In this document: positions 42,655 through 50,583 of the stretch, piece by piece
Layout of the letters: each line of letters opens with the position of its first letter
Numbering within the stretch: position 1 is the first letter of the stretch
NCBI GenBank assembly: GCA_947504725.1
Contig: CANNHN010000001.1
Coordinates: 186,001 to 250,000, forward strand
Source of the DNA: Bacteroidota bacterium
GTDB lineage: Bacteria; Bacteroidota; Bacteroidia; 2-12-FULL-35-15
Length of the DNA: 64,000 bases
Reading direction: 5' to 3'
Position numbers and translations under genes: made by a program
The notes under the pieces: model-generated
What the model saw: only the letters and a program-made list of their open reading frames with translations
What the model was told of the DNA's origin: nothing
Databases searched by the model: none

Positions 42655-42760
42655 CGTCATTCCGTGCCACGACACGGAATCTCCCAGTTAAGGATTCGAG
42701 TCATAATCATGAGATCCCGAGCCTGCCTAGAGCGTAGTCGAAGGGTGGCACGGGATGACG
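42655..42760. repeat. Palindromic intergenic element between porD and recN
   Basis: CGTCATTCCGTGCCAC at 42655-42670 is matched by its inverted copy GTGGCACGGGATGACG at 42745-42760 (one G-T difference). An inner hairpin ATTCCGTG-ccacga-CACGGAAT occupies 42659-42680. GAGATCCCGA at 42711-42720 recalls the elements at 4807 and 53757. It resembles REP/MITE-like elements. Confidence 0.7.
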
Positions 42761-42794
42761 ATTTAAAATGATAAAAACGTTTGAAACTTAAAAA

Positions 42795-43694
42795 TTACTG
42801 ACAAGCAGCAATCTTTGTGTACTTATTACTGTTGGTAGGATCTATCTCGTTGAGAAGAGTTGTAACTTTTGCTTTTTCATCAGCGAAGCCGCCACAAAAA
42901 ACATTTACAATTTCATCTGCTTTAGCTATAAAAAATACTTGTAAACTAAAAGAAAGCGGTTTTACTTGATGTACTTTTTTAAGTTCCATTAAGCTTTCTA
43001 AAATAGCAGCACGACCAGCATCTTTATTGTCCGCCATTACATCCAAGCCTTTGCGATGAATGCCGTACATCGCTTCTCTCATGCTTACAAATGTTGCATC
43101 AAGCATGTTATTAATTAACCAATATCTATTGTTGTTACTGTCAAATGCTTTCCAACCTTGGTAACCAGAACTTTGAGCATTGTTAACAACGGCAAGTGCT
43201 TTTTGTAAATAAGGTGTTCCACCATTCAAAGAAAAAGAATCGTAATCCAAGCCAATAACATAATAAGCGTAAAAGGCTAAAATAGATGTTAAATTTCCAT
43301 TGTAAGTATTTTCAACAAACTCAAGCGGTTGTGCTTCTGTATATTTAAATACAATATCATTATCATTAAAATTTAAAAGAGCTGAATTGTAAGAAGTTTT
43401 AAATACGGGTCTTCGAGCCTGAATTTGTAAGGTTCCTCTGAATTCGTCAGCACCAATTCTTTCTGTTATGTTTATTAAAATACTACAATCAATACGTTCT
43501 TCAATTTTAAAAGGCTCATTGGTCCATTTACGTGTAAGCATAAACTCATAAATAGCAGTTTGCATTGCATCAAATACACGTTTGTCGGTACCAGCAATTT
43601 GAGTTGAGTTTACGGTAACTTTACAATCGAGTTCTTGTGAAAACAAAGACTGGAAGATTCCAACAAAGACAAGAAGAAGTAATAGTTTACGCAC
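42795..43694 (-). CDS. porD: Type IX secretion system protein PorD (DUF4835 family)
   Basis: The protein has 299 residues with a signal peptide (LLLLLVFVGIFQSLFSQ). It begins ELDCKVTVNSTQIAGTDKRV and contains FRGTLQIQARRPVFKTSYNS and LAFYAYYVIGLDYDSFSLNG, the conserved core of DUF4835. The position between coaBC and recN is the usual one for this family in Bacteroidota. DUF4835 proteins are annotated as PorD, a periplasmic or outer membrane component of type IX secretion. This fits the four T9SS cargo proteins in the window. The role of PorD in the machine is not well defined. It abuts coaBC with no spacer. Confidence 0.85.
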   Translation of the reverse strand: MRKLLLLLVFVGIFQSLFSQELDCKVTVNSTQIAGTDKRVFDAMQTAIYEFMLTRKWTNEPFKIEERIDCSILINITERIGADEFRGTLQIQARRPVFKTSYNSALLNFNDNDIVFKYTEAQPLEFVENTYNGNLTSILAFYAYYVIGLDYDSFSLNGGTPYLQKALAVVNNAQSSGYQGWKAFDSNNNRYWLINNMLDATFVSMREAMYGIHRKGLDVMADNKDAGRAAILESLMELKKVHQVKPLSFSLQVFFIAKADEIVNVFCGGFADEKAKVTTLLNEIDPTNSNKYTKIAACQ

Positions 43695-44897
43695 TTATTT
43701 AGATTTTATATATAGAATTGTTTTTAAAATATCTTTCGCAACATCTTCCTTACTCTTTAACTCAAATTTAGTGATTTTATTGTTTTTATCAATGATGGTG
43801 ATTTTATTTGTATCTGTTTTAAATCCCGCTCCTTTATCCTTCAATGAATTCAATACAATCAAGTCTAAGTTTTTCTTTTTGATTTTCACTTTTGCATTTG
43901 CAACTTCATTTTCTGTTTCCAAAGCAAAGCCAACTAATAATTGTTTTTGTGTTTTTAACTTTCCTAATTCTGCCAATGTATCTTTTGTCGGAATTAAGTT
44001 AATCGCTTTAGTAGCGGATGATTTTTTAATTTTTTGATTAGCCGTTTCCGAAGGCATGTAGTCGGCTACAGCTGCAGAAAGTATAGCAATGTCACTGCTT
44101 TTAAAAGCTTTAACAGATGCTTTGTATAATTCCTCTGCAGAAGTAATATCTATTCTTAAAATATTTTTGTTGTTGGTTTTTAAATTATTTGGACCACAAA
44201 CTAATGTCACTTCAGCACCTTGATTAGCTAACTCATCAGCTAAAGCAAATCCCATTTTACCCGAAGAATGATTTCCAATAAAACGAACGGGATCAATTGC
44301 TTCATATGTAGGGCCTGCTGTTACAAGTATTTTTTTGTTTGCAAAAGGCAAGTTTCTTGAAAACTCTTTTTCTAAAAAGGAAATAATCTCTTCGGGCTCA
44401 GCCATACGCCCTTCACCATATAAACCACTCGCTAATTCACCAGTTCCTGGATGTATGATTTTATTTCCAAACGATTCAATACGTTTTAAATTATCTTTTG
44501 TGCTTTTGTGTTTATACATATCCAAATCCATTGCAGGTGCAACGTAAACTGGACATTTAGCGGATAAATAGCTAGCTAATAATAAATTATCACAAATACC
44601 ATTTGCCATTTTAGCTAGAGTATTTGCAGAAGCAGGAGCAATTATAAATGCATTAGCCCACAATCCTAATTCAACATGGTTGTTCCATTCACCTTTTTTA
44701 TTTTTAGTAAAATCAATTAAAACAGGGTTTTTGGAAAGTGTAGAAAGGGTAAGGGGAGTAATAAATTCGGTAGCAGCCGTTGTCATAATTACTTTGACAT
44801 TTGCTCCAGCTTTAACAAGTAAACGAACAAGAAATGCTGATTTATATGCAGCAATACTAGCTGTTACACCAATTAATATGTTTTTGTTTTTAAGCAT
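43695..44897 (-). CDS. coaBC: Bifunctional phosphopantothenoylcysteine decarboxylase / phosphopantothenate-cysteine ligase
   Basis: The protein has 400 residues. The CoaC half (about 1-180) is a flavoprotein with NILIGVTASIAAYKSAFLVR, the active-site histidine in GEWNNHVELGLWAN, the PASANT motif and the cysteine loop in PVYVAPAMDLDMYKHKSTKD. The CoaB half (about 185-400) has VTAGPTYEAIDPVRFIGNHS, SSGKMG and the KIKKSSATKAINLIPTKD lysine region. It makes 4'-phosphopantetheine for coenzyme A. A long-loop terminator-like hairpin ends only 6 bases upstream of its ATG, so its expression may depend on read-through from bamD-rpoZ. Confidence 0.96.
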   Translation of the reverse strand: MLKNKNILIGVTASIAAYKSAFLVRLLVKAGANVKVIMTTAATEFITPLTLSTLSKNPVLIDFTKNKKGEWNNHVELGLWANAFIIAPASANTLAKMANGICDNLLLASYLSAKCPVYVAPAMDLDMYKHKSTKDNLKRIESFGNKIIHPGTGELASGLYGEGRMAEPEEIISFLEKEFSRNLPFANKKILVTAGPTYEAIDPVRFIGNHSSGKMGFALADELANQGAEVTLVCGPNNLKTNNKNILRIDITSAEELYKASVKAFKSSDIAILSAAVADYMPSETANQKIKKSSATKAINLIPTKDTLAELGKLKTQKQLLVGFALETENEVANAKVKIKKKNLDLIVLNSLKDKGAGFKTDTNKITIIDKNNKITKFELKSKEDVAKDILKTILYIKSK

Positions 44898-44902
44898 ATG
44901 TC

Positions 44903-44964
44903 AAAAAAAAGCAGTTCGCAATTATTACTAATTTCAATAAAATCGAAACAGGATAAAGCGAACT
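44903..44964 (-). promoter_or_regulatory. Terminator-like hairpin (possible attenuator) between rpoZ and coaBC
   Basis: On the minus strand AGCAGTTCGC and GCGAACTGCT, perfectly complementary over 10 bases, are separated by about 40 bases and followed by eight Ts. The T run ends 6 bases before the coaBC ATG. The long apical part contains a smaller hairpin (TTTC / GAAA). This could end the bamD-rpoZ transcript or regulate coaBC. Confidence 0.6.
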
Positions 44965-44983
44965 GCTAAATGTATTTTTAGTA

Positions 44984-45316
44984 TTACTTGTTTTCAACCA
45001 CCGTGATTGGGTTACGGTGATAGATTTTGTCATCAAAAAACTCTTGAATAGCAATCAAAGAAGGTTTTGGTAAACGCTCGTAATATTTAGAAATTTCAAT
45101 TTGCTCGCGGTTTTCAAAAATCTCTTCCAAATTGTCTGTGTTTGATGCAAACTCAGCTAATTTGTTAGTCAACTCTTCTTTCATTTCTGCGCTAATTTGG
45201 TTAGCACGTTTAGAGATGATAGCAATACTTTCGTAGATATTACCAGTTTTACCATCTAAACTTCTTAAATCGCGAGTGGTAGTTGTTAAATCTGCATTTG
45301 TTTTTTTGTAGTCCAT
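44984..45316 (-). CDS. rpoZ: DNA-directed RNA polymerase omega subunit (Bacteroidota type)
   Basis: The protein has 110 residues and matches the Bacteroidota omega form: DGKTGNIYESIAIISKRANQ (residues about 21-40) followed by ISAEMKEELTNKLAEFASNT, with the tail KPSLIAIQEFFDDKIYHRNP. The IYES-x-ISKRANQ stretch corresponds to the conserved VxIAxxRARQ-type helix of omega. It stabilises beta' during RNA polymerase assembly. It lies 17 bases after bamD and before coaBC, the usual gene order. Confidence 0.88.
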   Translation of the reverse strand: MDYKKTNADLTTTTRDLRSLDGKTGNIYESIAIISKRANQISAEMKEELTNKLAEFASNTDNLEEIFENREQIEISKYYERLPKPSLIAIQEFFDDKIYHRNPITVVENK

Positions 45317-45333
45317 TTGATAATTGATTTTGA

Positions 45334-46209
45334 TTATGATTTGTTAAACTTTTCTAAATTCTTTAATGCACTTGAATAAACTAATTCCGCTTGTTTCAAG
45401 TATTCGCTTTTAGGGAAATTATCTAAAAACTTTATGTAGTGATCTGCTGCTGCTTTAAAACGCTCTTGTTTTTTTGATTCAATGCTATTCAAAGCAAGTA
45501 AATAATATGAACGGATAATTAAATAATTTAATTCTTCTGTGTTTTTAGAACCAGGAAAATCTTTTAAGTGGTTTCCAAATGAAACAACAGCCGCTCTGTA
45601 ATCACTCATGTTGTAATATAACATTGAGCTTTCATAAGATTTAAGCTCCAGTTTTCCTCTTAATTTGTCAAGAATATCGTTGCATTCTTGAATGTGTATA
45701 CTTTGAGGATATTGAGTTGTAAAGCGTTGAAATTCTTTTATTGCAAGCTTTGTGTCAATTTGATCCAAGCTGTATTGAGGTGAATTCAAATAAAAACAAT
45801 ATGCATTCATATATGCACATTCCTCAGCATGTTTACTTGTCGGAAAGTTTCTAACAAAGCTTCTGAATTGGTATCCTGCCACAATATAATCGCTTAGGTT
45901 GTAGCTACAATATGCATAATAATAATGAACTTCTTCACCTTTTGAAGTTCCTCTATAAACACCCATCAACTCTTCAAACAACGTTAATGCTCTCGTGTAT
46001 TCTTCTTTTTCAAAATATTTTACAGCTGCAGTATATTTTGCATCCATATCGCTGCTTTTTACCAACTTATTAAACTTACCAATAGTTGGGTCAAAACGCT
46101 TCTTTTTAGTATTTCCTGCAGAGTCGTAAACGCGCTCCTTGTTGGTGCAAGAAGACCAGGCTAGTGCTGAAACCAGTAAAAGAATGATATAAAATTGTTT
46201 ATTTCGCAT
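45334..46209 (-). CDS. bamD: Outer membrane protein assembly factor BamD (TPR lipoprotein)
   Basis: The protein has 291 residues with a lipoprotein signal (FYIILLLVSALAWSSC). About five TPR units follow, with YTAAVKYFEKEEYTRALTLF, HYYYAYCSYNLSDYIVAGYQ, NFPTSKHAEECAYMNAYCFY and DYRAAVVSFGNHLKDFPGSK. This is the architecture of BamD, which with BamA inserts beta-barrel proteins, including the TonB receptors in this window. It is the first gene of the bamD - rpoZ - coaBC - porD - recN cluster and has a promoter 10 bases upstream. Confidence 0.93.
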   Translation of the reverse strand: MRNKQFYIILLLVSALAWSSCTNKERVYDSAGNTKKKRFDPTIGKFNKLVKSSDMDAKYTAAVKYFEKEEYTRALTLFEELMGVYRGTSKGEEVHYYYAYCSYNLSDYIVAGYQFRSFVRNFPTSKHAEECAYMNAYCFYLNSPQYSLDQIDTKLAIKEFQRFTTQYPQSIHIQECNDILDKLRGKLELKSYESSMLYYNMSDYRAAVVSFGNHLKDFPGSKNTEELNYLIIRSYYLLALNSIESKKQERFKAAADHYIKFLDNFPKSEYLKQAELVYSSALKNLEKFNKS

Positions 46210-46219
46210 AAAAGGACTG

Positions 46220-46252
46220 CAAATATAAGATTTTTGGATGAAATAAATACAA
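46220..46252 (-). promoter_or_regulatory. Promoter of bamD
   Basis: The minus strand reads TATATTTG at 46220-46227 and TTG at 46250-46252, 22 bases apart. Only 10 bases separate the -7 box and the ATG, so the leader is very short. Confidence 0.55.
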
Positions 46253-46364
46253 TAAAATTGATAAATTCAGTGAACTGATTTTGTTAATTAAAATCCCTTT
46301 GAAAATAGGCTACAAACCATTAATTTCGCTTCTTTAAATTTTAAAACTATACAATAACGACAAT

Positions 46365-47609
46365 ATGAAGGATTTATTTGAAAAGATAAAAGCAAACCGT
46401 GGACCGATTGGTATGCACGCGAAAGAGTCACACGGCTATTTTACTTTCCCGAAATTAGAAGGAGATATTAAGCCAAGAATGATTTTTCGAGGAAAAGAAC
46501 GCTTAAACTGGAGTTTAAATAACTATTTAGGATTAGCAAACCATCCCGAAGTGCGCAAAGCAGATGCTGACGCGGCTGCAGCTTATGGATTTGCAATGCC
46601 TATGGGAGCTCGTATGATGAGCGGAAATTCTAATTTACATGAACAATTAGAGACTGAATTGTCAGCCTTTGTTTATAAAGAATCTACGATACTTTGCAAT
46701 TTCGGATACCAAGCAATGGTTTCAGCTATCGATTGTTTAGTTGATCGTCACGATGTGATTGTTTACGATGCAGAATCACATGCTTGTATCTTGGACGGAG
46801 TTCGCTTACATATGGGAAAACGTTATGTTTTTAAACATAATGATATCGAAGATTTCGAAAAACAAATGGTGAGAGCTACAAAATTAGCGGAAGCTCAAAA
46901 TGGCTCAATCCTAGTAATTACAGAAGGAGTGTTCGGAATGAGCGGTCGTCAAGGAAAATTAAAAGAGATTGTTGATTTAAAGAGCAAATACAAATTCCGT
47001 TTATTTGTAGATGATGCTCATGGTTGTGGGACAATGGGTAAAACTGGTGGTGGAACTGGGCAGGAGCAAGGTTGTCAAGATGGAATTGATATTTATTTCG
47101 GAACATTTGCAAAATCATTTGCATTAATTGGCGGATTTATTTCAAGTGAAGAACATATTGTTGAATATTTAAGATACAATATGCGTTCTCAAATTTTTGC
47201 AAAAGCATTGCCTTTGCCATTGGTAGTAGGAGCATTGAAGCGTTTAGAATTAATGAGAAATCATCCTGAATACAAAGATAAATTGTGGGAAATTACGCAT
47301 GCAATGCAAGACGGTTTAAGAAAAGCTGGATTTAACATCGGATTGACAAATTCTCCTGTAACTCCTGTATTCATGAATGGTTCCATTCCTGAAGCAACCA
47401 ATTTAATTTTGGATTTACGTGAAAATTTCAACATTTTCTGTTCAATGGTTGTGTACCCTGTTGTTCCAAAAGGAGTAATCATTCTTCGTTTGATCCCTAC
47501 TGCTGTTCATTCTATGGAAGATGTAAATTATACAATTGATGCATTTTCTAAGATAGTAGGGAAATTGAAATCGGGACAATACATGTCGGATAAAATCGCA
47601 GCTCACTAA
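46365..47609 (+). CDS. Serine palmitoyltransferase-type alpha-oxoamine synthase (PLP enzyme)
   Basis: The protein has 414 residues and a fold-type I PLP enzyme core. NWSLNNYLGLANHPEVRKAD starts the core, and the PLP-stacking histidine is in YDAESHACILDG (about residues 140-150). The aspartate-histidine pair is in FVDDAHGCGTMG, and the PLP lysine is in YFGTFAKSFALIGGF. The segment LRYNMRSQIFAKALPLPLVV closely resembles bacterial serine palmitoyltransferases of Bacteroidota, which join serine and palmitoyl-CoA in the first step of sphingolipid synthesis. 2-Amino-3-ketobutyrate CoA ligase or BioF are alternatives, but this N-terminal extension and the MRSQ segment favour sphingolipids. Confidence 0.85.
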   Translation: MKDLFEKIKANRGPIGMHAKESHGYFTFPKLEGDIKPRMIFRGKERLNWSLNNYLGLANHPEVRKADADAAAAYGFAMPMGARMMSGNSNLHEQLETELSAFVYKESTILCNFGYQAMVSAIDCLVDRHDVIVYDAESHACILDGVRLHMGKRYVFKHNDIEDFEKQMVRATKLAEAQNGSILVITEGVFGMSGRQGKLKEIVDLKSKYKFRLFVDDAHGCGTMGKTGGGTGQEQGCQDGIDIYFGTFAKSFALIGGFISSEEHIVEYLRYNMRSQIFAKALPLPLVVGALKRLELMRNHPEYKDKLWEITHAMQDGLRKAGFNIGLTNSPVTPVFMNGSIPEATNLILDLRENFNIFCSMVVYPVVPKGVIILRLIPTAVHSMEDVNYTIDAFSKIVGKLKSGQYMSDKIAAH

Positions 47610-47620
47610 AAATAAATCAA

Positions 47621-48118
47621 ATGAAAAAAATAATTCTTTTAGCATTCATAACTATTTCCAGCTTGCCGAGTTTCGCTCAAGCAAAAAAGAAACATCCCTT
47701 AAGTGGACGAATTTATGCTGTAACACTGATAGAAGAAGGAAAGAAAAAATCTGATCCGATAAATGACAATGTGAGCTTTTTAGCTGGAGAAAAATTCAAT
47801 ACTAACTTCATGTTTCAAGCACAATTTCCTCAAACAGATTATCAGAGTGAAACGGATACCACTTCTGGAAGCCCCGTTTATAAATTTAGTGTTGAGTCTA
47901 AAAATTCAGATGAGGGTCGTTTTTCATGGGAAGGACAAGTAGAAGGAGATAATATTTCCGGAACAGCGATTATCCGAAAAAAAGGGAAGATTGTTCATTC
48001 TTATACTTTTACTGGAACTCACAAAAACAAAAAGAAAGTGAAACCAGCACCTAAAGCGGTTGCGGCTCCAGTTACGGATTCAAGTGCAACTAAAACTGAT
48101 TCTACTAAGACAGAATAG
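47621..48118 (+). CDS. Small secreted protein of unknown function (possible paralogue of the one at 22.6 kb)
   Basis: The protein has 165 residues with a signal peptide (IILLAFITISSLPSFAQ). The mature domain has HPLSGRIYAVTLIEEGKKKS, VSFLAGEKFNTNFMFQAQFP and GRFSWEGQVEGDNISGTAII, ending with a lysine, alanine and threonine-rich tail. It shares the order of features with the 149-residue protein at 22649: a W-E strand, I-x-GT, a K-G turn, YTFTG and then KK. A lipocalin-like fold is suggested. It starts 11 bases after the serine palmitoyltransferase gene, so a lipid-related role is possible but unproven. Confidence 0.75.
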   Translation: MKKIILLAFITISSLPSFAQAKKKHPLSGRIYAVTLIEEGKKKSDPINDNVSFLAGEKFNTNFMFQAQFPQTDYQSETDTTSGSPVYKFSVESKNSDEGRFSWEGQVEGDNISGTAIIRKKGKIVHSYTFTGTHKNKKKVKPAPKAVAAPVTDSSATKTDSTKTE

Positions 48119-48143
48119 AGTACCAATTTTGGATTGTATTTTT

Positions 48144-48262
48144 AGCCGCAGATTAGCAGATTTCTAAACGCTTAATATTTTGGCAGATTCTATGTGTTTT
48201 CTACACAGAATCTGCCAAAATTATTTATACAGAATATAAAACCTGCGAATCTGCAGCTGATT
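48144..48262. repeat. Nested inverted repeats of the 'CGCAGATTAGCAGATT' type
   Basis: An outer pair, AGCCGCAGATTAGCAGATTT at 48144-48163 and its inverted copy around ACCTGCGAATCTGCAGCT at 48241-48258, encloses an inner hairpin. In the inner one TTTTGGCAGATTCTATGTG at 48178-48196 pairs with CACAGAATCTGCCAAAA at 48204-48220, with one bulge. It lies between a secreted-protein gene and the convergent cold-shock gene. Confidence 0.75.
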
Positions 48263-48288
48263 TTTATTTATTTTTTAGAGCAATAAAA

Positions 48289-48313
48289 AACCCAGAGTGT
48301 TAAGCTCTGGGTT
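48289..48313 (-). terminator. Terminator of the cold-shock protein gene
   Basis: AACCCAGAG and CTCTGGGTT form a perfect 9-bp stem with a 7-base loop; on the minus strand it is followed by TTTTATTG. It lies 21 bases after the csp stop. Confidence 0.85.
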
Positions 48314-48334
48314 CCTTATTTAAAGCAAAATATA

Positions 48335-48523
48335 TTAAGCTTTTTTTACGTTTACCGCATTTAAACCTTTTTTGCCTTCAGCAACATCAAACGTTACTGT
48401 GTCGTTTTCTTTGATTTTGTCTTCCAAACCTGTTGCGTGAACAAAAATTTCTTGACCTGAATCATCTTTAATAAAACCAAAACCTTTTGCTTCGTTAAAG
48501 AATTTTACTGTACCTGTTTTCAT
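48335..48523 (-). CDS. Cold-shock domain protein
   Basis: This 62-residue single cold-shock domain begins MKTGTVKFFNEAKGFGFIKD, with RNP1 KGFGFI. RNP2 is IFVHAT at about residues 26-31, and the domain ends KKGLNAVNVKKA. Such proteins bind single-stranded RNA or DNA and act as RNA chaperones. It is transcribed alone from a clear promoter with a leader of roughly 30 bases, much shorter than the long thermosensing leader of E. coli cspA, so that mode of regulation is unlikely. Confidence 0.95.
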   Translation of the reverse strand: MKTGTVKFFNEAKGFGFIKDDSGQEIFVHATGLEDKIKENDTVTFDVAEGKKGLNAVNVKKA

Positions 48524-48556
48524 TGTAATGTGATTTGTTTGTTTTTAATTAGTCAG

Positions 48557-48587
48557 CAAATATATGCCATAATTATATAAAAGTCAA
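48557..48587 (-). promoter_or_regulatory. Promoter of the cold-shock gene
   Basis: The minus strand reads TATATTTG at 48557-48564 and TTG at 48585-48587 with a 20-base spacer. Confidence 0.6.
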
Positions 48588-48678
48588 TTTTTTTCATTTT
48601 ATATCGCTTTTTTAGGTCGGAATATCGATAAATTAGCCTTGCTAAGCGAAACTTGTTAGTTTGAAAAGGGAGGAAATA

Positions 48679-49341
48679 TCAGCCTCTTTGCCCGAAAATA
48701 GAGCTTCCTACGCGGACCAGGGTGCTTCCTTGCTCAATTGCAAGATGGTAATCAGAACTCATACCCATGCTTAGGTTAGAAAGCTCAAAATTGAAAGTTG
48801 AAACGTTGTGGAATTTGTCGTAAAATGTCTTTAATGACTTGAATTCATTGGATATTTGTTCTTTTCTATCTGTATTTGTTGCCATTCCCATAAAACCAAC
48901 AATTTTTATGTTTTTTAAAGCTTTCAGTTCCGCTGAAGCGACTAATTCTTCGGCTTCTTCAAAACTCAATCCGAATTTCGTTTCCTCTTTGGCAATGTAA
49001 ATCTGCAACAAACAATTGATGATTCTATTGTTCTTTTCTGCTTGTTTATTTATTTCTTGTAGCAGTTTTAAGCTATCAACTGAATGGATCAATGAAACAA
49101 ATGGAGCGATGTACTTTACTTTATTGCTTTGTAAGTGCCCGATCAAATGCCATTGGATGTCTTTTGGCAAGACTTCATACTTATCCACCAGCTCCTGAAC
49201 TTTGTTTTCTCCAAAGATTTTGTGTCCTGCATCATAAACTTCCTGAAGTTTGTTGACAGGATGTGTTTTTGTAACCGCAATAAGTGTGACTTGTGGTGGA
49301 AGAGATGACTTTATTTTATGGAGGTTGTTTGCAATACTCAT
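48679..49341 (-). CDS. YggS/PLPBP-family pyridoxal phosphate-binding protein
   Basis: The protein has 220 residues with a single alanine-racemase-like barrel. The PLP lysine is in TLIAVTKTHPVNKLQEVYDA (about residue 25). GENKVQELVDKYEVLPKDIQ and WHLIGHLQSNKVKYIA follow, and the C-terminal phosphate-binding part is NLSMGMSSDYHLAIEQGSTL. YggS-type proteins maintain vitamin B6 homeostasis and have no known catalytic activity. It overlaps the upstream DUF1015 gene by 4 bases (ATGA), forming an operon with serA. Confidence 0.95.
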   Translation of the reverse strand: MSIANNLHKIKSSLPPQVTLIAVTKTHPVNKLQEVYDAGHKIFGENKVQELVDKYEVLPKDIQWHLIGHLQSNKVKYIAPFVSLIHSVDSLKLLQEINKQAEKNNRIINCLLQIYIAKEETKFGLSFEEAEELVASAELKALKNIKIVGFMGMATNTDRKEQISNEFKSLKTFYDKFHNVSTFNFELSNLSMGMSSDYHLAIEQGSTLVRVGSSIFGQRG

Positions 49342-50582
49342 TCACTTAGCGAATAAATAACCAAACCACTTCTCATCTTAGGTTCTACCCAAGTGGTTTT
49401 CGGGGGCATAATGTTATTTGTATCTGCAATGTGTTTCAATTGTTCCATTTCAACTGGATACAAGCCAAATGCTAATTTAAAATTCCATTTATCTACCTGG
49501 TGTTTCAATTCTTTCATTCCTTTTATTCCAGAAACAAATCCAATTCGTTTGTCGGTTTTCAAATCGTGTACATTTAAAATAGGAGAGAGGATGTGTTCTG
49601 TAAGGATTGATGCATCCAGACTTCCAACAGGTTCTTCGTTGTGAATGATTTCTTTTTTTGCGTCTAAGGAATACCATTTCCCTTCCAAATACATACTGAA
49701 ATTATGTTTTTTAGAAGGTTTGTATAATTCTTCCTTTTCTTCTATCGTAAATTTCTCAGAAAGCTTTTTGATAAAGTCAGCTGCAGATAAATCATTTATA
49801 TCTCTAACAACACGATTAAAATCAAAGATCTTCAATTGTGTTTCAGGAAAGAAAACTCCTAAATAATAATTGTATGGTTCTTTGCCAGTAAAATTCGGAT
49901 TCTTCTCTCTGCGTGATTTACCAAGCAATCCTGAAGATGCTGAACGATGATGTCCATCTGCAATATACACTGCAGGAATTTTAGAAAAACGTTCTTGAAT
50001 CGTTGAAACAGTCGCTGCATCATTTACCAACCACAATTTATGTCTAACTCTATCTGTCGTTGTAAAATCATATACAGGCTCTGTTTGTATTGATTTTGCT
50101 GTTACTTCATCAATCACTTTATCGTTGGGATAACTAAACAAAACTGGTTCTGCATTAAAATCGCAGACTTCCAAATAGTGCATTAATTTTTCTTCTCTAT
50201 CGGTTAATGTTTGTTCGTGTATTTTTATGACTCCGTTGAAATAATCGTCAATGCTGGAACAGCCGATGATTCCGGTATACACATTGCTATCTTTTAATTG
50301 CTGATAGATGTAATAAGTTGGTTTCTCATCCGTCACAAAAACTTCTTCTTCAACAAATTTTAAATATTTTGCTTTTGCTTTTTGCAAACGTTCGATCGAA
50401 CCAGGCTTGGATTTTTTTCCATCGCTGTAATCCGGACTAATCACATGCAGAAAAGAGAAAGGGTTACTTGCCAGTTTGTCGTGTAACTCGGCAGTGTTGT
50501 ACCCGTCAACTGACCTAGATGCAACTAAATGTACTTTATCACGAGAAGGACGAATGCCTTTAAAAGGAATAATGTTAGCCAT
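49338..50582 (-). CDS. DUF1015 domain-containing protein
   Basis: The 414-residue protein is a full-length DUF1015 family member. It begins IIPFKGIRPSRDKVHLVASR and contains YNTAELHDKLASNPFSFLHV, the histidine-rich AVYIADGHHRSASSGLLGKS (about residues 210-229) and FNFSMYLEGKW-like strands late. The conserved ADGHHR motif suggests a metal or phosphate site, and the fold is thought to be related to ParB/sulfiredoxin-like enzymes. In Bacteroidota it often lies next to serA, as here, so a link to serine metabolism is plausible. No biochemical activity is established that I know of. Confidence 0.88.
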   Translation of the reverse strand: MANIIPFKGIRPSRDKVHLVASRSVDGYNTAELHDKLASNPFSFLHVISPDYSDGKKSKPGSIERLQKAKAKYLKFVEEEVFVTDEKPTYYIYQQLKDSNVYTGIIGCSSIDDYFNGVIKIHEQTLTDREEKLMHYLEVCDFNAEPVLFSYPNDKVIDEVTAKSIQTEPVYDFTTTDRVRHKLWLVNDAATVSTIQERFSKIPAVYIADGHHRSASSGLLGKSRREKNPNFTGKEPYNYYLGVFFPETQLKIFDFNRVVRDINDLSAADFIKKLSEKFTIEEKEELYKPSKKHNFSMYLEGKWYSLDAKKEIIHNEEPVGSLDASILTEHILSPILNVHDLKTDKRIGFVSGIKGMKELKHQVDKWNFKLAFGLYPVEMEQLKHIADTNNIMPPKTTWVEPKMRSGLVIYSLSE

Positions 50583-50583
50583 T

